A stretch of DNA of 64,000 bases from Cubamyces lactineus (taxonomy: Eukaryota; Basidiomycota; Agaricomycetes; Polyporales; Polyporaceae), in contig JACDTU010000002.1 of the NCBI GenBank assembly GCA_022376465.1, forward strand, positions 124,001 through 188,000. Direction: 5' to 3'. The notes under the pieces were generated by a model. That model searched no databases. It saw only the letters and a list, made by a program, of their open reading frames with translations, and was not told the origin of the DNA. The translations under genes and the position numbers were made by a program. Below are positions 53,601 to 62,918 of the stretch, piece by piece. How positions within the stretch are numbered: position 1 is the first letter of the stretch; every line of letters starts with the position of its first letter.

Positions 53601-55493
53601 TCAGGCAAGTTTCCTTGCCTTTTTAGACCTCTCGAGGATCTCGGCAGCATTCGGCAGGAGTGCTGACTCGGGTTCCCATGTGTTTTCCGCTGATGAGTAA
53701 CCCCTCCACTTGATTTGAAATCGGGGTTTTCCTCGGATCATCTTGTGTCCTACAATAGCTTCGACCTCGTATTCTTCTTCTCCGTCAACCAGGTCAGGTG
53801 GGGGTCTTGTGTGATTGGGTCCGTGGGTGTCGTTTTCCTTATAGGGTGTCAGGAAACACGCATGAAACACGGGGTGGATCTTCCACGACTTCGGCAGTTC
53901 TAGACGGTATGTGACTGGTCCGATGACCTCGGTGATGCGGAACGGCCCTTCTCGTTTGGGTGCCAGCTTCCTCGAGGCATATGCAAGGTGCAGGTTCTTC
54001 CCTTCTAGCCAGACCTTCTGTCCTTTAGCGAACTGGGTGAACTTCCCTTGATACCGGTTGGTCATGACGTTCCGTGCCAGTTCATGCGCTGCTAGTGCTT
54101 CGTCTCTTGCTTTCTGCAGGTTCGTAAGTCGTTCTTGCACTGCCGGGACATTGGTTTGGGGGTACGCCAACGGTATCAGTGGGGGATCATAGCCCATCAT
54201 GAGGTAGAATGGTGACACGTTTCGGGCCAAGTGTAGGCATTGATTATGTGCGACTTCCGCATCGGTGAGATGCTTTACCCATTCGTCGGGTCTTCCTTCA
54301 CAGAATATTCGGAGGTAGACTTCAAGTTCCTGATTAACTCTTTCCATCTGTCCATCAGTCTGCGGATGATAGGCTGTGGAGGGTGACAATGTGATTCCAA
54401 GGAGTCGTCCTAGTTCCTTGGTGACGTTGGATACAAACTGAGGTCCTCGATCCAAGATGATTTTGCTGGGTAGTCCAAATCTTCTGTAAACGTGTCGATG
54501 ATAGAGTTCTGCCGTTTCGATTGCGTCCACCATCTTCTTGCAGGGTGCAAAAATCACCCCCTTTGTAAGGCCTTGGTCGACCACGACCAAAATACTGTCA
54601 TAGCCATGCGATAGTGGGAGGTCGGTGATGAGGTCCATGGTGACGTTTTCGAATGGTCGGGTTACGCCTGTGGCAGGAATTGCTTGTGGCGGCGGTGTCG
54701 TGGGATGTGTGTTCGGTTTCGCTTGCTGACAGATGGGGCAGCCTTCTATGTATTTGGATACCATGGTGTACATTCCTGGCCACCAGTAGGATCTTCGCAA
54801 GAGTTCTAGCGTCTTGAATTTGCCTGGGTGTCCGGTGGCGGGTAAGTCGTGATGCTGTCGCACGAGATCGGCTCGGAGAGTTTCATCTGCAGGGACATAA
54901 CAGCAATTCTTGTAAAAGACCAGTCCTTCTCTTTCAGACCAATCTGTCAAGGTGCTTCGTATTGGCGGAGGTCCGTGGTTTCGTAGCGCTGCCAGTGCGT
55001 CGCAAAACAGGCGGTCTTGTTTTGCTAGTTCTTGAAACCTCGGTACGATGGCTAGGTCGACCATTCGAACGAAGAGGTTATCTGGGAGCATTGTGCGTTC
55101 TACATTGTCATTGTCGGTTCCTTGTCGGTGGTCCGGTCGTCGTGATAGGGCATCAGATTGGACCATAGCTGTTCCAGGTGTATGCACTAATGTCATGTCG
55201 AATTGGGAAAGGAAGAGCGCCCATCGTGCTTGGTGTCGGTTCAACTGTTGTGGATTTCACCAGTAGGTCAAGTTCTTGTAGTCGGATAGTATCGTTACTG
55301 GGTGCTCTGATCCTTCTAGGTAGTGTCGCCATGCTTTGAGCGCTCGAATGATCCCCAATAGTTCGCGGTCGTAGATTTCGTAATTTCGTTCCGCTTCAGT
55401 GAATCCTTCCGATAGGTATGCGCAAGGTCGCATGTCGCCATTGATGTCGCGCTGTCGCAAAACCGCTCCAGTTGCCCATTGAGATGCATCCAC
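53601..55493 (-). pseudogene. element 1 pol fragment: RNase H, integrase, chromodomain
   Basis: From 55493 the frame reads the RNase H start ([14 protein letters not shown]), continues to LTYW, then meets TGA at 55256-55254 where element 2 has Arg (NPQQLNR context), and reopens to 53601. The integrase zinc domain (HHDLPATGHPGKFKTLELLRR, CPICQQ) and catalytic core (MDLITDLP; LDRGPQFVSN; TDGQMERVNQELE) are intact. The chromodomain at the end (EEEYEVEAIVGHK, IKWRGYSSAENTWEPES) assigns it to chromoviruses, whose chromodomain steers insertion to modified histones. The stop is CGA to TGA type, as expected for C-to-T decay. It is the diverged relative of element 2 pol. Confidence 0.88.
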
Positions 55494-55495
55494 CT

Positions 55496-55655
55496 TTTGC
55501 TGTAGCCATGAACTGTTACGAACCGTTAAACTTTGATGACACTGTTATGTTACAAACCGTCTGGGTTCATAATGTGTCATAAAGCACCAGTGAAGGCGCC
55601 TTTACCTCCGGTCGGCTCAATTCTTTTCTGCACGGCTCCTCGGCATCGTACCCAT
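55496..55655. other. unassigned DNA between the two retroelements
   Basis: 160 bp between the break in element 1 and the target site of element 2. It contains imperfect repeats of TGTTACGAACCG and TGTTACAAACCG type that loosely recall LTR ends, so it may be a relic of another element. Not resolved. Confidence 0.3.
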
Positions 55656-55660
55656 TTCAG

Positions 55661-56095
55661 TGTTACGACGCTCACTGTGTCACGGTCACGAAGTTTCCTT
55701 TTCCTTCCTCCTTGCGCTCCCACTATGCCACGTCATCTTTTCCCACACCACGTCATCCTTTCCCGTGCCACGTCATCCTCGTTCCCACCGATTCCACGGT
55801 TGTTGTATTCCTAGCCTATCCTGTTTTGCCACGTCATCGCCACATCACCTGTATTCCCAGCCCTGACTCTACGTAGTTATACTGGACTCTCACGGTACGT
55901 GGCGCCTACGTGGCGCTGACGTGTCTATGCCTCCTTTCCTGTATTTAAGACCGGAGGATCCACTCGGGATCCTCAGCTCGACCTGGTTATCCATTGCCTA
56001 TTCCTCTGAACCTCTACTCGACTCGAACTACTGGAGACCTCTGGTCCGATCCCTAGGACGTCGCTTGCTGTGACCGATCTAGGCTCGTCGTAACA
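55661..56095 (+). repeat. 5' LTR of element 2
   Basis: 435 bp, TGTTACGACG...CGTCGTAACA, ends forming the TG...CA inverted repeat. Four copies of CCACGTCATC are at 55728, 55748, 55768 (20 bp spacing) and 55829; ACGTCA is the bZIP/ATF-CREB half site. GTATTTAAGA at 55941 is a probable TATA box, followed by a perfect 8 bp inverted repeat GAGGATCC/GGATCCTC (55955-55962, 55967-55974) that would sit near the start of the RNA. Confidence 0.93.
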
Positions 56096-56189
56096 TTAGG
56101 TCGAGCTCACCAGAACCCGTCGATCTACCCAGATCTCGACACACGACACCCGCTCAAGACAGAGCGGCCCCGAACCGAACAACACGGCG

Positions 56190-57629
56190 TTGATACCGAA
56201 AGAATTTGCGGTTGACAAGGAAGCCAAGCTAGTCTACTACGAAGGGCAACAAGTCTTCTGGAAGAACAAGTCCTGGCACTTCACCGAAGTCCCTCTCACC
56301 TGGCGGAACTGCCTTGACATCGACCCCAACTACCGAAGACGTTACCGCGAAATATCACTTGGAGACGAACTTCCGGAGGAACCAGCGGCCACCCCGGAAC
56401 CGAGAACAGAACCAGAACAGCCTTCCCCGGTAGACTTCACTACTCCCAGACCAGCTCAAGCGGAGATACTCGAGGAGAGTGAACCAGAAAGCGAGAACGC
56501 TACAAGAACTTCGAACAACGACCACGACCCGGAGGGAAGCGAAGCCGCACCAGAACCCGTAGGGAAGACCCCTCAAGAAGAATCGAACCGAACTGCGAAC
56601 GAACCCGAAGGCCGAACCGAAGCCACGATGGCTGAAGAAAAGACGAACGAGATCAAGCTCAAGATGCCCCCAGAGTTCTCAGGGAAGCGGGGCGAAGTAG
56701 TGGAGTGGTTGCAGAAATGCTCCCTCTACCTCACGATGAACAAGAAGACCTACGCCACCGACGAAATGAAGATCGTCTTCTGCCTTATGCTGATGAACGG
56801 AGGCACCGCCGGAACCTGGGCCCGCACCTTCATTGAAGACGTAGAACGGCAGGCAGCCGACCAGAACAAGAACCGAAGACCAGGCGAAGAACGTATCGAA
56901 CCCAACTACGGAACATGGGACGACTTCAAGAAGCAACTACTGGAAGCATTCAACGACATCGACCAGAAGGCCAGCGCCCGTGTACTGCTGCGAAACCTGA
57001 AGCAAGGAAGCAAGAAAGTCGAAGACTACATCGCCGAGTTCAAGTCGATCATCTCGCGATGCGGAATCACAGAGTTCGAAGTCATTGCCGACTTCTTCTA
57101 TGCTGGACTCAACCGTCCCCTTCGAGAGAAGATCTTCAGGATGTACCCCCTACCGAAGGATGCCAGCGAACTCTACCTCCGAGCCTCCACTCTCGAACAG
57201 CAGTATCACCTGGGAAGAGCATACGACGGGAAGACCTCGACCTTCCGACCTACGTACAAGCCGTACAGACCCCGACCGCAAGAACGCGACCCTGACGCCA
57301 TGGATGTCGACAAGATGACGACCGAAGAACGTGAGAAGCACTACCGAGAAGGACGATGCTTCAATTGCCACCAGATAGGGCATCTAGCGCGGCAGTGCCC
57401 CAACAGAAGAACCAACGACCGTAAGAAGACGAAGCCTGCTGCCAAGGCCCGCATCACCGAGGTCGAAGAAGACGAGAGCGACGATGATGAAGACATCAAA
57501 TCCATCGACAGCCAAGCGGCTGACAAGAAGCAGCTTATCGCAGCAAGGATCCGTACCGCTCTGAAGGGGCTAGAAGAAGACCAAGACGCGAAGGAAATCC
57601 TCGCAAGCTTCTCCAACGAGGGTTTTTGA
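56190..57629 (+). CDS. element 2 gag (capsid and nucleocapsid)
   Basis: The first ATG of the frame is at 56628 (MAEEKTNEIKLKMPPEFSGK), giving 333 residues. The frame is open for a further 146 codons upstream without any ATG (from a TTG at 56190), with protein-like content (YYEGQQVFWKNKSWHF, then a Glu/Pro-rich stretch), so a non-AUG start or a lost ATG is possible. Capsid region: FSGKRGEVVEWLQKC, GTAGTWARTFIEDVE, KKVEDYIAEFKSIISR, ADFFYAGLNRPLREKI. Nucleocapsid zinc knuckle CFNCHQIGHLARQC (CX2CX4HX4C). The acidic tail ends in EGF with stop TGA at 57627-57629. Gag forms the virus-like particle that packages the element RNA. Confidence 0.88.
   Translation: MIPKEFAVDKEAKLVYYEGQQVFWKNKSWHFTEVPLTWRNCLDIDPNYRRRYREISLGDELPEEPAATPEPRTEPEQPSPVDFTTPRPAQAEILEESEPESENATRTSNNDHDPEGSEAAPEPVGKTPQEESNRTANEPEGRTEATMAEEKTNEIKLKMPPEFSGKRGEVVEWLQKCSLYLTMNKKTYATDEMKIVFCLMLMNGGTAGTWARTFIEDVERQAADQNKNRRPGEERIEPNYGTWDDFKKQLLEAFNDIDQKASARVLLRNLKQGSKKVEDYIAEFKSIISRCGITEFEVIADFFYAGLNRPLREKIFRMYPLPKDASELYLRASTLEQQYHLGRAYDGKTSTFRPTYKPYRPRPQERDPDAMDVDKMTTEEREKHYREGRCFNCHQIGHLARQCPNRRTNDRKKTKPAAKARITEVEEDESDDDEDIKSIDSQAADKKQLIAARIRTALKGLEEDQDAKEILASFSNEGF
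57620..57626 (+). promoter_or_regulatory. -1 ribosomal frameshift site at the gag-pol junction
   Basis: The heptamer G-GGT-TTT (GGGTTTT) fits the canonical X-XXY-YYZ slippery sequence in the gag frame. It is followed at once by the gag stop TGA. Shifting back by one base continues into TTG AAG AAC of pol, which is open and lacks its own ATG at the junction. This is a strong candidate signal for Gag-Pol fusion; a downstream pseudoknot was not checked. Confidence 0.75.
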
Positions 57630-60600
57630 AGAACCGGCGTGTCTCGACGTCACGACTGCGTACTAAGGTCCGCCGTGTAATAGTAGCGCAGACTTCTCGA
57701 CAGTCTATGAGAATTCTGTTATCTATCCACGCGGACCTAAGCGTCGAAACGAAAGCCCTCATCGACACGGGAGCGGGAGAAGTATTCATGGACCACAGGT
57801 TTGCGAAAGAGCACAACTTCCCGCTCAAATCGCTGAAAGCCCCGATCCGAGTATACAACGCTGACGGAACCAGGAATGAAGCAGGCAATATCAAGAAATG
57901 CGCAGTTCTTGAAATTGAAGCCGGGCGCCACCGACACATTGTACGGTTCTTGATCACGTCGCTCGGGAAGGAGCCAATCATCCTAGGACTGCCATGGCTA
58001 CAGCGTGTCAACGCCAACATTGACTTCACGAAAGGAACCCTCGACATCGACCCCGCTCGGGTAAACCGAACGATCGTGGAGCATCTGCGCGCAATGTGGT
58101 TCCCAGATCAAGACCCCTTCACCGGAAGACCCAAGCCAGTCGAAGAAGAACCGGACGAAGAAACAGATGAAGAAGACGAAGACGTGACCGAGGAAGCATC
58201 AACCCAAGAACCAATCTACGAGAACATCGAACGAGTTACCCTCTCCGACGTGCACCCGGAAGAAGAACCCGACGACCAAGATCTGCTGATAGCTTATCTT
58301 CGCGGAGAACACGAAGCCATGATAGCACCGCACGCGACAGAATGGCACGGAGATATGCCTCGACCCGGATCCCCCCTCACCACGGAACACGACTACGAAC
58401 CCACGAAGATTGGACCTGGACCCACCATCGGAAGAATCCGACGAGCCCCACAAGGACTTCGATTTGCAATTGCAGCCAACGTCTGGATCCGAGCAAAGGT
58501 CAACCCCGCAATGGCACTCGCACAACAGCACCAAGCACAGGAAGAGAAGAAGACTTTCGAAGAGATGCTCCCCGAACCGTACCGAGGATATGCCGCCATC
58601 TTTGAAAAGAAGGCGTCCGAACGATTCCCACCATCACGACCCTGGGACCTGGCCATTGAACTCAAGGAAGGCTTTACCCCGAAGGACTTCAAGCGATATC
58701 AACTCACGCCCAAGGAACTCGAAGCCGAGGAAGAATTCATCCGGGAGAACCTACGAAAAGGCTACATCCGACCCTCGAACTCGCCGATGGCATCCCCATT
58801 CTTTTTCGTCGGCAAGAAGGACGGAACACTACGACCCTGCCAAGATTATCGATACCTCAACGAAGGAACCGTCCCCAACAAGTACCCACTACCGCTCATA
58901 TCGGAATTGGTCGACAAGCTGCGCGGAGCGAAGGTTTTCTCCAAACTGGACCTCCGATCGGGATACAACAACGTCCGTATCAAGGACGGTGATCAATGGA
59001 AGGCCGCCTTCAGAACCAGCAAAGGGCTATACGAACCAATGGTCATGTTCTTTGGACTGCGGAACTCCCCCTCGGCTTTCCAAGCTATGATGAACGTGAT
59101 CTTCGCAGACATGATCGACGAAGGATGGGTAGTGATTTACATGGACGACATACTGATCTTTTCGGCAGACCTGGACGAACACCGAAGAAGGACCTTACGT
59201 GTCCTGGAACGACTCAAAGAACACGACCTCTACCTCAAGCTAGAGAAGTGCATATTTGACGCACCAGAAGTGGAGTATCTTGGAATGATCATCAGCGAGA
59301 ACCGGATCTCCATGGACCCTATCAAGATAAAGGGAATACTCGACTGGCCAGAACCGACAACCGTCAAGGACGTTCGATCATTCCTTGGATTCGGCAACTT
59401 TTACCGACGATTCATCGACCACTTCTCGGAGATCGCGCGACCGCTCAACGCGCTCACCAAGAAAGATGCCAAATGGGAATGGACAACGGAATGCCAGAAG
59501 GCCTTCGACATGCTGAAGCAACGATTCGCGACGGCCCCCGTGCTGCAAATGCCCGACGTTAGCAAACCCTTTGTCGTCGAATCCGACGCCTCGCAATGGG
59601 CCACAGGGGCAGTACTCCGGCAATGAGACGCCAACGGCGACCTGCACCCGTGCGCGTACCTATCCGAAGGATTCACCGAAGCAGAACGGAACTACGAAAT
59701 CTACGACCGGGAACTACTTGGCATCATTCGGGCCCTGAAGGCCTGGCGACACTACCTTGAAGGATCAGGGCACCCAGTTACAATCCTATCCGACCACAAG
59801 AACCTCACCTACTGGCGCAACCCGCAACAGCTGAACAGACGACAAGCACGATGGGCCCTCTTCCTCTCCCAGTTCGACATCCAACTCGTACACACCCACG
59901 GCACGGCAATGGTACAATCGGATGCGCTATCCCGAAGACCCGATCACCGACAAGGATCAGAAGACGACAATACTGAACGAACCATGCTACCCAACAACCT
60001 CTTCGTATGGCTAGTAGACACCTGACTGGCACCAAGATTCCGACACCTGGCCACGCAAGACCGACTCTTTTGCAACGCACTTGCCGCCATCCGACACGAC
60101 GGACCACCCCCAATCAGAAGTGCACTCACCGATTGGCAAGAACGAGATGGCTTAATCTTCTACAAGAACCGATGCTACGTACCGGCCGACGAAGCTCTGC
60201 GACGAGACCTGATCAGTCAACACCACGACTCCCCGGCAGCCGGACACCCTGGGAAATTCAAGACTCTGGAACTGATACGACGGTCATACTGGTGGCCCAG
60301 CATGTATGCCATGGTATCCCGATACGTCGAAGGCTGTGCTACATGCCAGCAGAACAAGCCAAACACACACCCGACCACCCCGCCCCCACAACCAATCCCC
60401 GCTGACGATGTTACTCGGCCATTCCAGAATGTCACAATGGATCTCATCACCGATCTCCCCGAATCCCACGGCTACGATAGTATTCTGGTCATGGTCGACC
60501 ATGGCCTTACGAAGGGGGTGATCTTCGCACCATGCAAGAAGACGATCGATGCAATCAGCACAGCGGCGCTCTACCACCGGCACGTCTATCGACGCTTCGG

Positions 60601-61474
60601 ACTACCCAGCAAGGTCATATCCGACAGAGGACCACAGTTTGTGTCCAACGTCACCCGCGAACTAGGGAAACTCCTGGGCATCACACTCTCCCCATCCACT
60701 GCCTACCACCCGCAAACCGACGGACAAACCGAACGCGTGAATCAAGAACTGGAAGTCTACCTCAGAATATTCTGCAAAGGTCGACCGGACGAATGGGCAG
60801 AACACCTCATTGATGCCGAAGTTGCACACAACCAACGGATCCATTCGGCACGAAATGCATCACCCTTCTACCTCATGATGGGGTATGAACCGACGCTGAT
60901 TCCCATCGCATACCCCAAGACCAACGCCCCGACAGTACAAGAACGGCTGGCAAACCTCCAGAAGGCCAGGGACGAAGCCCTAGCAGCTCACGAACTAGCC
61001 CGACACGTCATGAGTGACAGATTCAAGGGAAAGTTCGTCCAATTCAAGAAGGGACAGAGGGTCTGGCTCGAAGGGAAGAACCTCAACCTCGCCTACGCAT
61101 CCCGGAAACTTGCACCAAAACGGGAAGGGCCCTTTGTCATCACCGAGGTCCTCGGACCCGTGACCTATCGGCTGGAGCTGCCGAAACACTGGAAGGTACA
61201 CCCCGTGTTCCACGCGTGCTTCCTCACCCCATACAAGGAAAACGACACCCACGGACCGAACTACACGAGGCCACCACCTGACCTTATCGACGGAGAAGAA
61301 GAATATGAGGTCGAAGCGATCGTCGGACACAAGACCACACGAGGCGGAATCCGCTACCAAATCAAGTGGAAAGGCTACTCCAGCGCCGAGAACACATGGG
61401 AACCCGAGTCCGCTCTAATTCCGAACGCCAAAGAAATCCTCCAACGGTATAAAAGGGCGAAGAAGCTGCTGTAA
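57626..61474 (+). pseudogene. element 2 pol: protease, RT, RNase H, integrase, chromodomain; two in-frame TGA
   Basis: One frame from the gag overlap to TAA at 61472-61474 (about 1282 codons), interrupted by TGA at 59624-59626 and 60023-60025. Protease ALIDTGAGEVF (about residue 45). RT: KYPLPLISELVDKL, FSKLDLRSGYNN, catalytic VIYMDDILIF, YLGMIIS. RNase [28 protein letters not shown]. Integrase: zinc motif from HHD through CATCQQ, and core MDLITDLP, ISDRGPQFVSN, TDGQTERVNQELE. Chromodomain: EEEYEVEAIVGHK, YQIKWKGYSSAENTWEPES. The first TGA stands where element 1 has CGC Arg-type sequence (RQRDIN), just inside RNase H; the second lies before the integrase. Without readthrough no integrase is made, so the copy may have moved in trans. 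Confidence 0.9.
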
Positions 61475-61480
61475 TCTGCA

Positions 61481-61639
61481 ATGCTCTCCCTCGCCATCCT
61501 CTTCGCCATCTACTGCCTCACCCTCCTCGCTATCACCCTCCTCTTTCTCTGGTATATCCTCCGCGACCTCTTCAACCGCATCATCGAGCACACTCTCCAT
61601 AGCTGTGACTACCCATCTCGATCAGCGTGGGGATTGTGA
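61481..61639 (+). CDS. element 2 post-pol ORF 1: single-pass membrane microprotein
   Basis: 52 residues, ATG 6 bp after the pol stop. One long membrane helix (LSLAILFAIYCLTLLAITLL, FLWYIL) followed by RDLFNRIIEHTLHSC. The pattern (A)IYC..LLA..LLFL matches both halves of the duplicated element 1 protein. Too short for normal gene callers; supported by position and by conservation between the two elements. Confidence 0.6.
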   Translation: MLSLAILFAIYCLTLLAITLLFLWYILRDLFNRIIEHTLHSCDYPSRSAWGL

Positions 61640-61644
61640 AGCCT

Positions 61645-61833
61645 ATGATCATCGCGCTCTTCACCTGCATGACCCTCGGCTACCTCCTTGCCCTTGCCTT
61701 CATCGCCACTCACCTGCGCCTCGCCATCAACATCCTCGAAGTTGCTCTCGAACACCGTGACCCTCTCGACCCCGTAAACGACAAGCTTGACCAGGCCGAC
61801 CGTACCCTCAACAACTCCAGCTGGGACGAGTAG
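61645..61833 (+). CDS. element 2 post-pol ORF 2: membrane microprotein with EHRD motif
   Basis: 62 residues, starting 5 bp after ORF 1. Hydrophobic N-terminus (IIALFTCMTLGYLLALAFIA), then RLAINILEVALEHRDPLDPV and a polar Asp/Asn-rich tail ending SSWDE. The helix followed by (I/L)E...EHRD.P is shared with the 44-residue protein of element 1 (52983-53117). Stop TAG at 61831, and the next ATG begins 1 bp later. Confidence 0.62.
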   Translation: MIIALFTCMTLGYLLALAFIATHLRLAINILEVALEHRDPLDPVNDKLDQADRTLNNSSWDE

Positions 61834-61834
61834 A

Positions 61835-62644
61835 ATGGGCCGCCTCCTCTATAGCACCCAAGTCGCTGACGACAATGCAAGCGACCAGGAAAACCAACAG
61901 CCGCTACCCATTCCTCCCCCACTCGCCAGACGCCTCTCGTCCCCCCCACCGGAATACACCTCTAGGTCACCATCGCCCGCCTCCTCGACGTCGGACCTCA
62001 GCACGGTTGGTGTCGAAGACTCTCATCTGGTAGACCACTCCCGGCACCCCGATGTCAACCAGTTGCTCCGTGCGCTCCTCACCAACCCTATCCCAGTCAT
62101 CAATGCCACCGAGCGAGGCTTGCAGTACTTCCTTAGAGAATATCGATGCCTCTACAATGAGCAACGGGAACTGGACGCACTGGAAGGGAACCTTGTTGAC
62201 GCAGCTGACATCGCAGAGGACGCTCTAGACGCTCATCATGAGGCGTTTGGTGAAGAAGAGGAGCAATGGCAAGTCTCGGATTACGACATCGCAGAACGGC
62301 AGGCGCGCGCCCTCGAAAACGTCGGGCACCATGCCCACGAGTTACGGAGGTTGGCAAGACACTCTTTGAACACCACTCGACGGCTCGCCCGGACTACGCG
62401 CACGTGGAGGAACTTCCTCATACAAACATTCGAACTCCCCGCATTCCGTGCAAGGATGGCGCCACTGGCCTCGGTCATCAACGACGCGGCCCCACCTCCA
62501 GGAGAACTCCCAGCTGCGGCAAGAAGAGTGCCCGGCGAAGCCCGACGCCAAGGGACCTATCTGCCCTTGTTCCACACCAGAGTCTCCGCAGGAAGCCGTC
62601 GGCCCCGTGATCCATCCCCCGACGAGCGTAACGTAAGAGCTTGA
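61835..62644 (+). CDS. element 2 post-pol ORF 3: PPxY-bearing helical protein
   Basis: 269 residues, starting at the Met of MGRLLYSTQVADDNAS. Shared block SDQEN, proline-rich segment with SSPPPEYTS (PPEY fits PPxY), a Ser-rich linker, then LLRALLTNPIPVINATERGL, which matches LLTDPGPLINA of element 1, and a long helical region rich in Glu/His/Arg (AEDALDAHHEAFGEEEEQW, ARALENVGHHAHELRRLARH). It has no transmembrane segment of its own. It could be an adaptor between the membrane microproteins and host WW-domain ubiquitin ligases, by analogy with viral late domains; this is inference from the motif and the gene order. Confidence 0.72.
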   Translation: MGRLLYSTQVADDNASDQENQQPLPIPPPLARRLSSPPPEYTSRSPSPASSTSDLSTVGVEDSHLVDHSRHPDVNQLLRALLTNPIPVINATERGLQYFLREYRCLYNEQRELDALEGNLVDAADIAEDALDAHHEAFGEEEEQWQVSDYDIAERQARALENVGHHAHELRRLARHSLNTTRRLARTTRTWRNFLIQTFELPAFRARMAPLASVINDAAPPPGELPAAARRVPGEARRQGTYLPLFHTRVSAGSRRPRDPSPDERNVRA

Positions 62645-62665
62645 AGAGACACCTCGCCCGCCCCA

Positions 62666-62869
62666 ATGGACGCTTCGCCAGCCCGACCTGAGTCCCCGCC
62701 GTCCCTCCACCCTATTGGCCGCAGCTGCCTAGTCTGTGGGTCGCCCGATCACGAGTACCTGCGGTGCCAAGACTGGCGATGTGTCTGGTGTCGCGCCACC
62801 GCCCCTGGCCATCACCCGTGGGAGTGCCCTCTGCGCCCAGAAGACATGGATGAGCGGTTCACGAGTTGA
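62666..62869 (+). CDS. element 2 post-pol ORF 4: double zinc-knuckle protein
   Basis: 67 residues. CLVCGSPDHEYLRC is an exact CX2CX4HX4C retroviral-type zinc knuckle, and CVWCRATAPGHHPWEC is a second, slightly wider CX2C...H...C unit. It resembles a free-standing nucleocapsid domain placed at the 3' end of the element, in addition to the knuckle in gag. Predicted to bind nucleic acid. No counterpart seen in element 1. Ends 38 bp before the polypurine tract. Confidence 0.7.
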   Translation: MDASPARPESPPSLHPIGRSCLVCGSPDHEYLRCQDWRCVWCRATAPGHHPWECPLRPEDMDERFTS

Positions 62870-62918
62870 GCTGGATACTCCGCTGATGGAACAGCGTAGA
62901 AGCATACGAAGGGGGTAA

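Larger units (their letters stand above)
51653..55495 (-). mobile_element. Ty3/gypsy chromovirus element 1, 5'-truncated
   Basis: Minus-strand retrotransposon interior, read from 55495 down to the LTR at 51652. It retains the last part of reverse transcriptase/RNase H, the integrase with chromodomain, and a downstream cassette of small genes. Gag, protease and most of RT are missing: homology to element 2 stops abruptly at about 55495. A further 160 bp (55496-55655) of unassigned DNA separates it from element 2. Truncation plus a nonsense codon (55256-55254) show it is dead. Confidence 0.85.
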
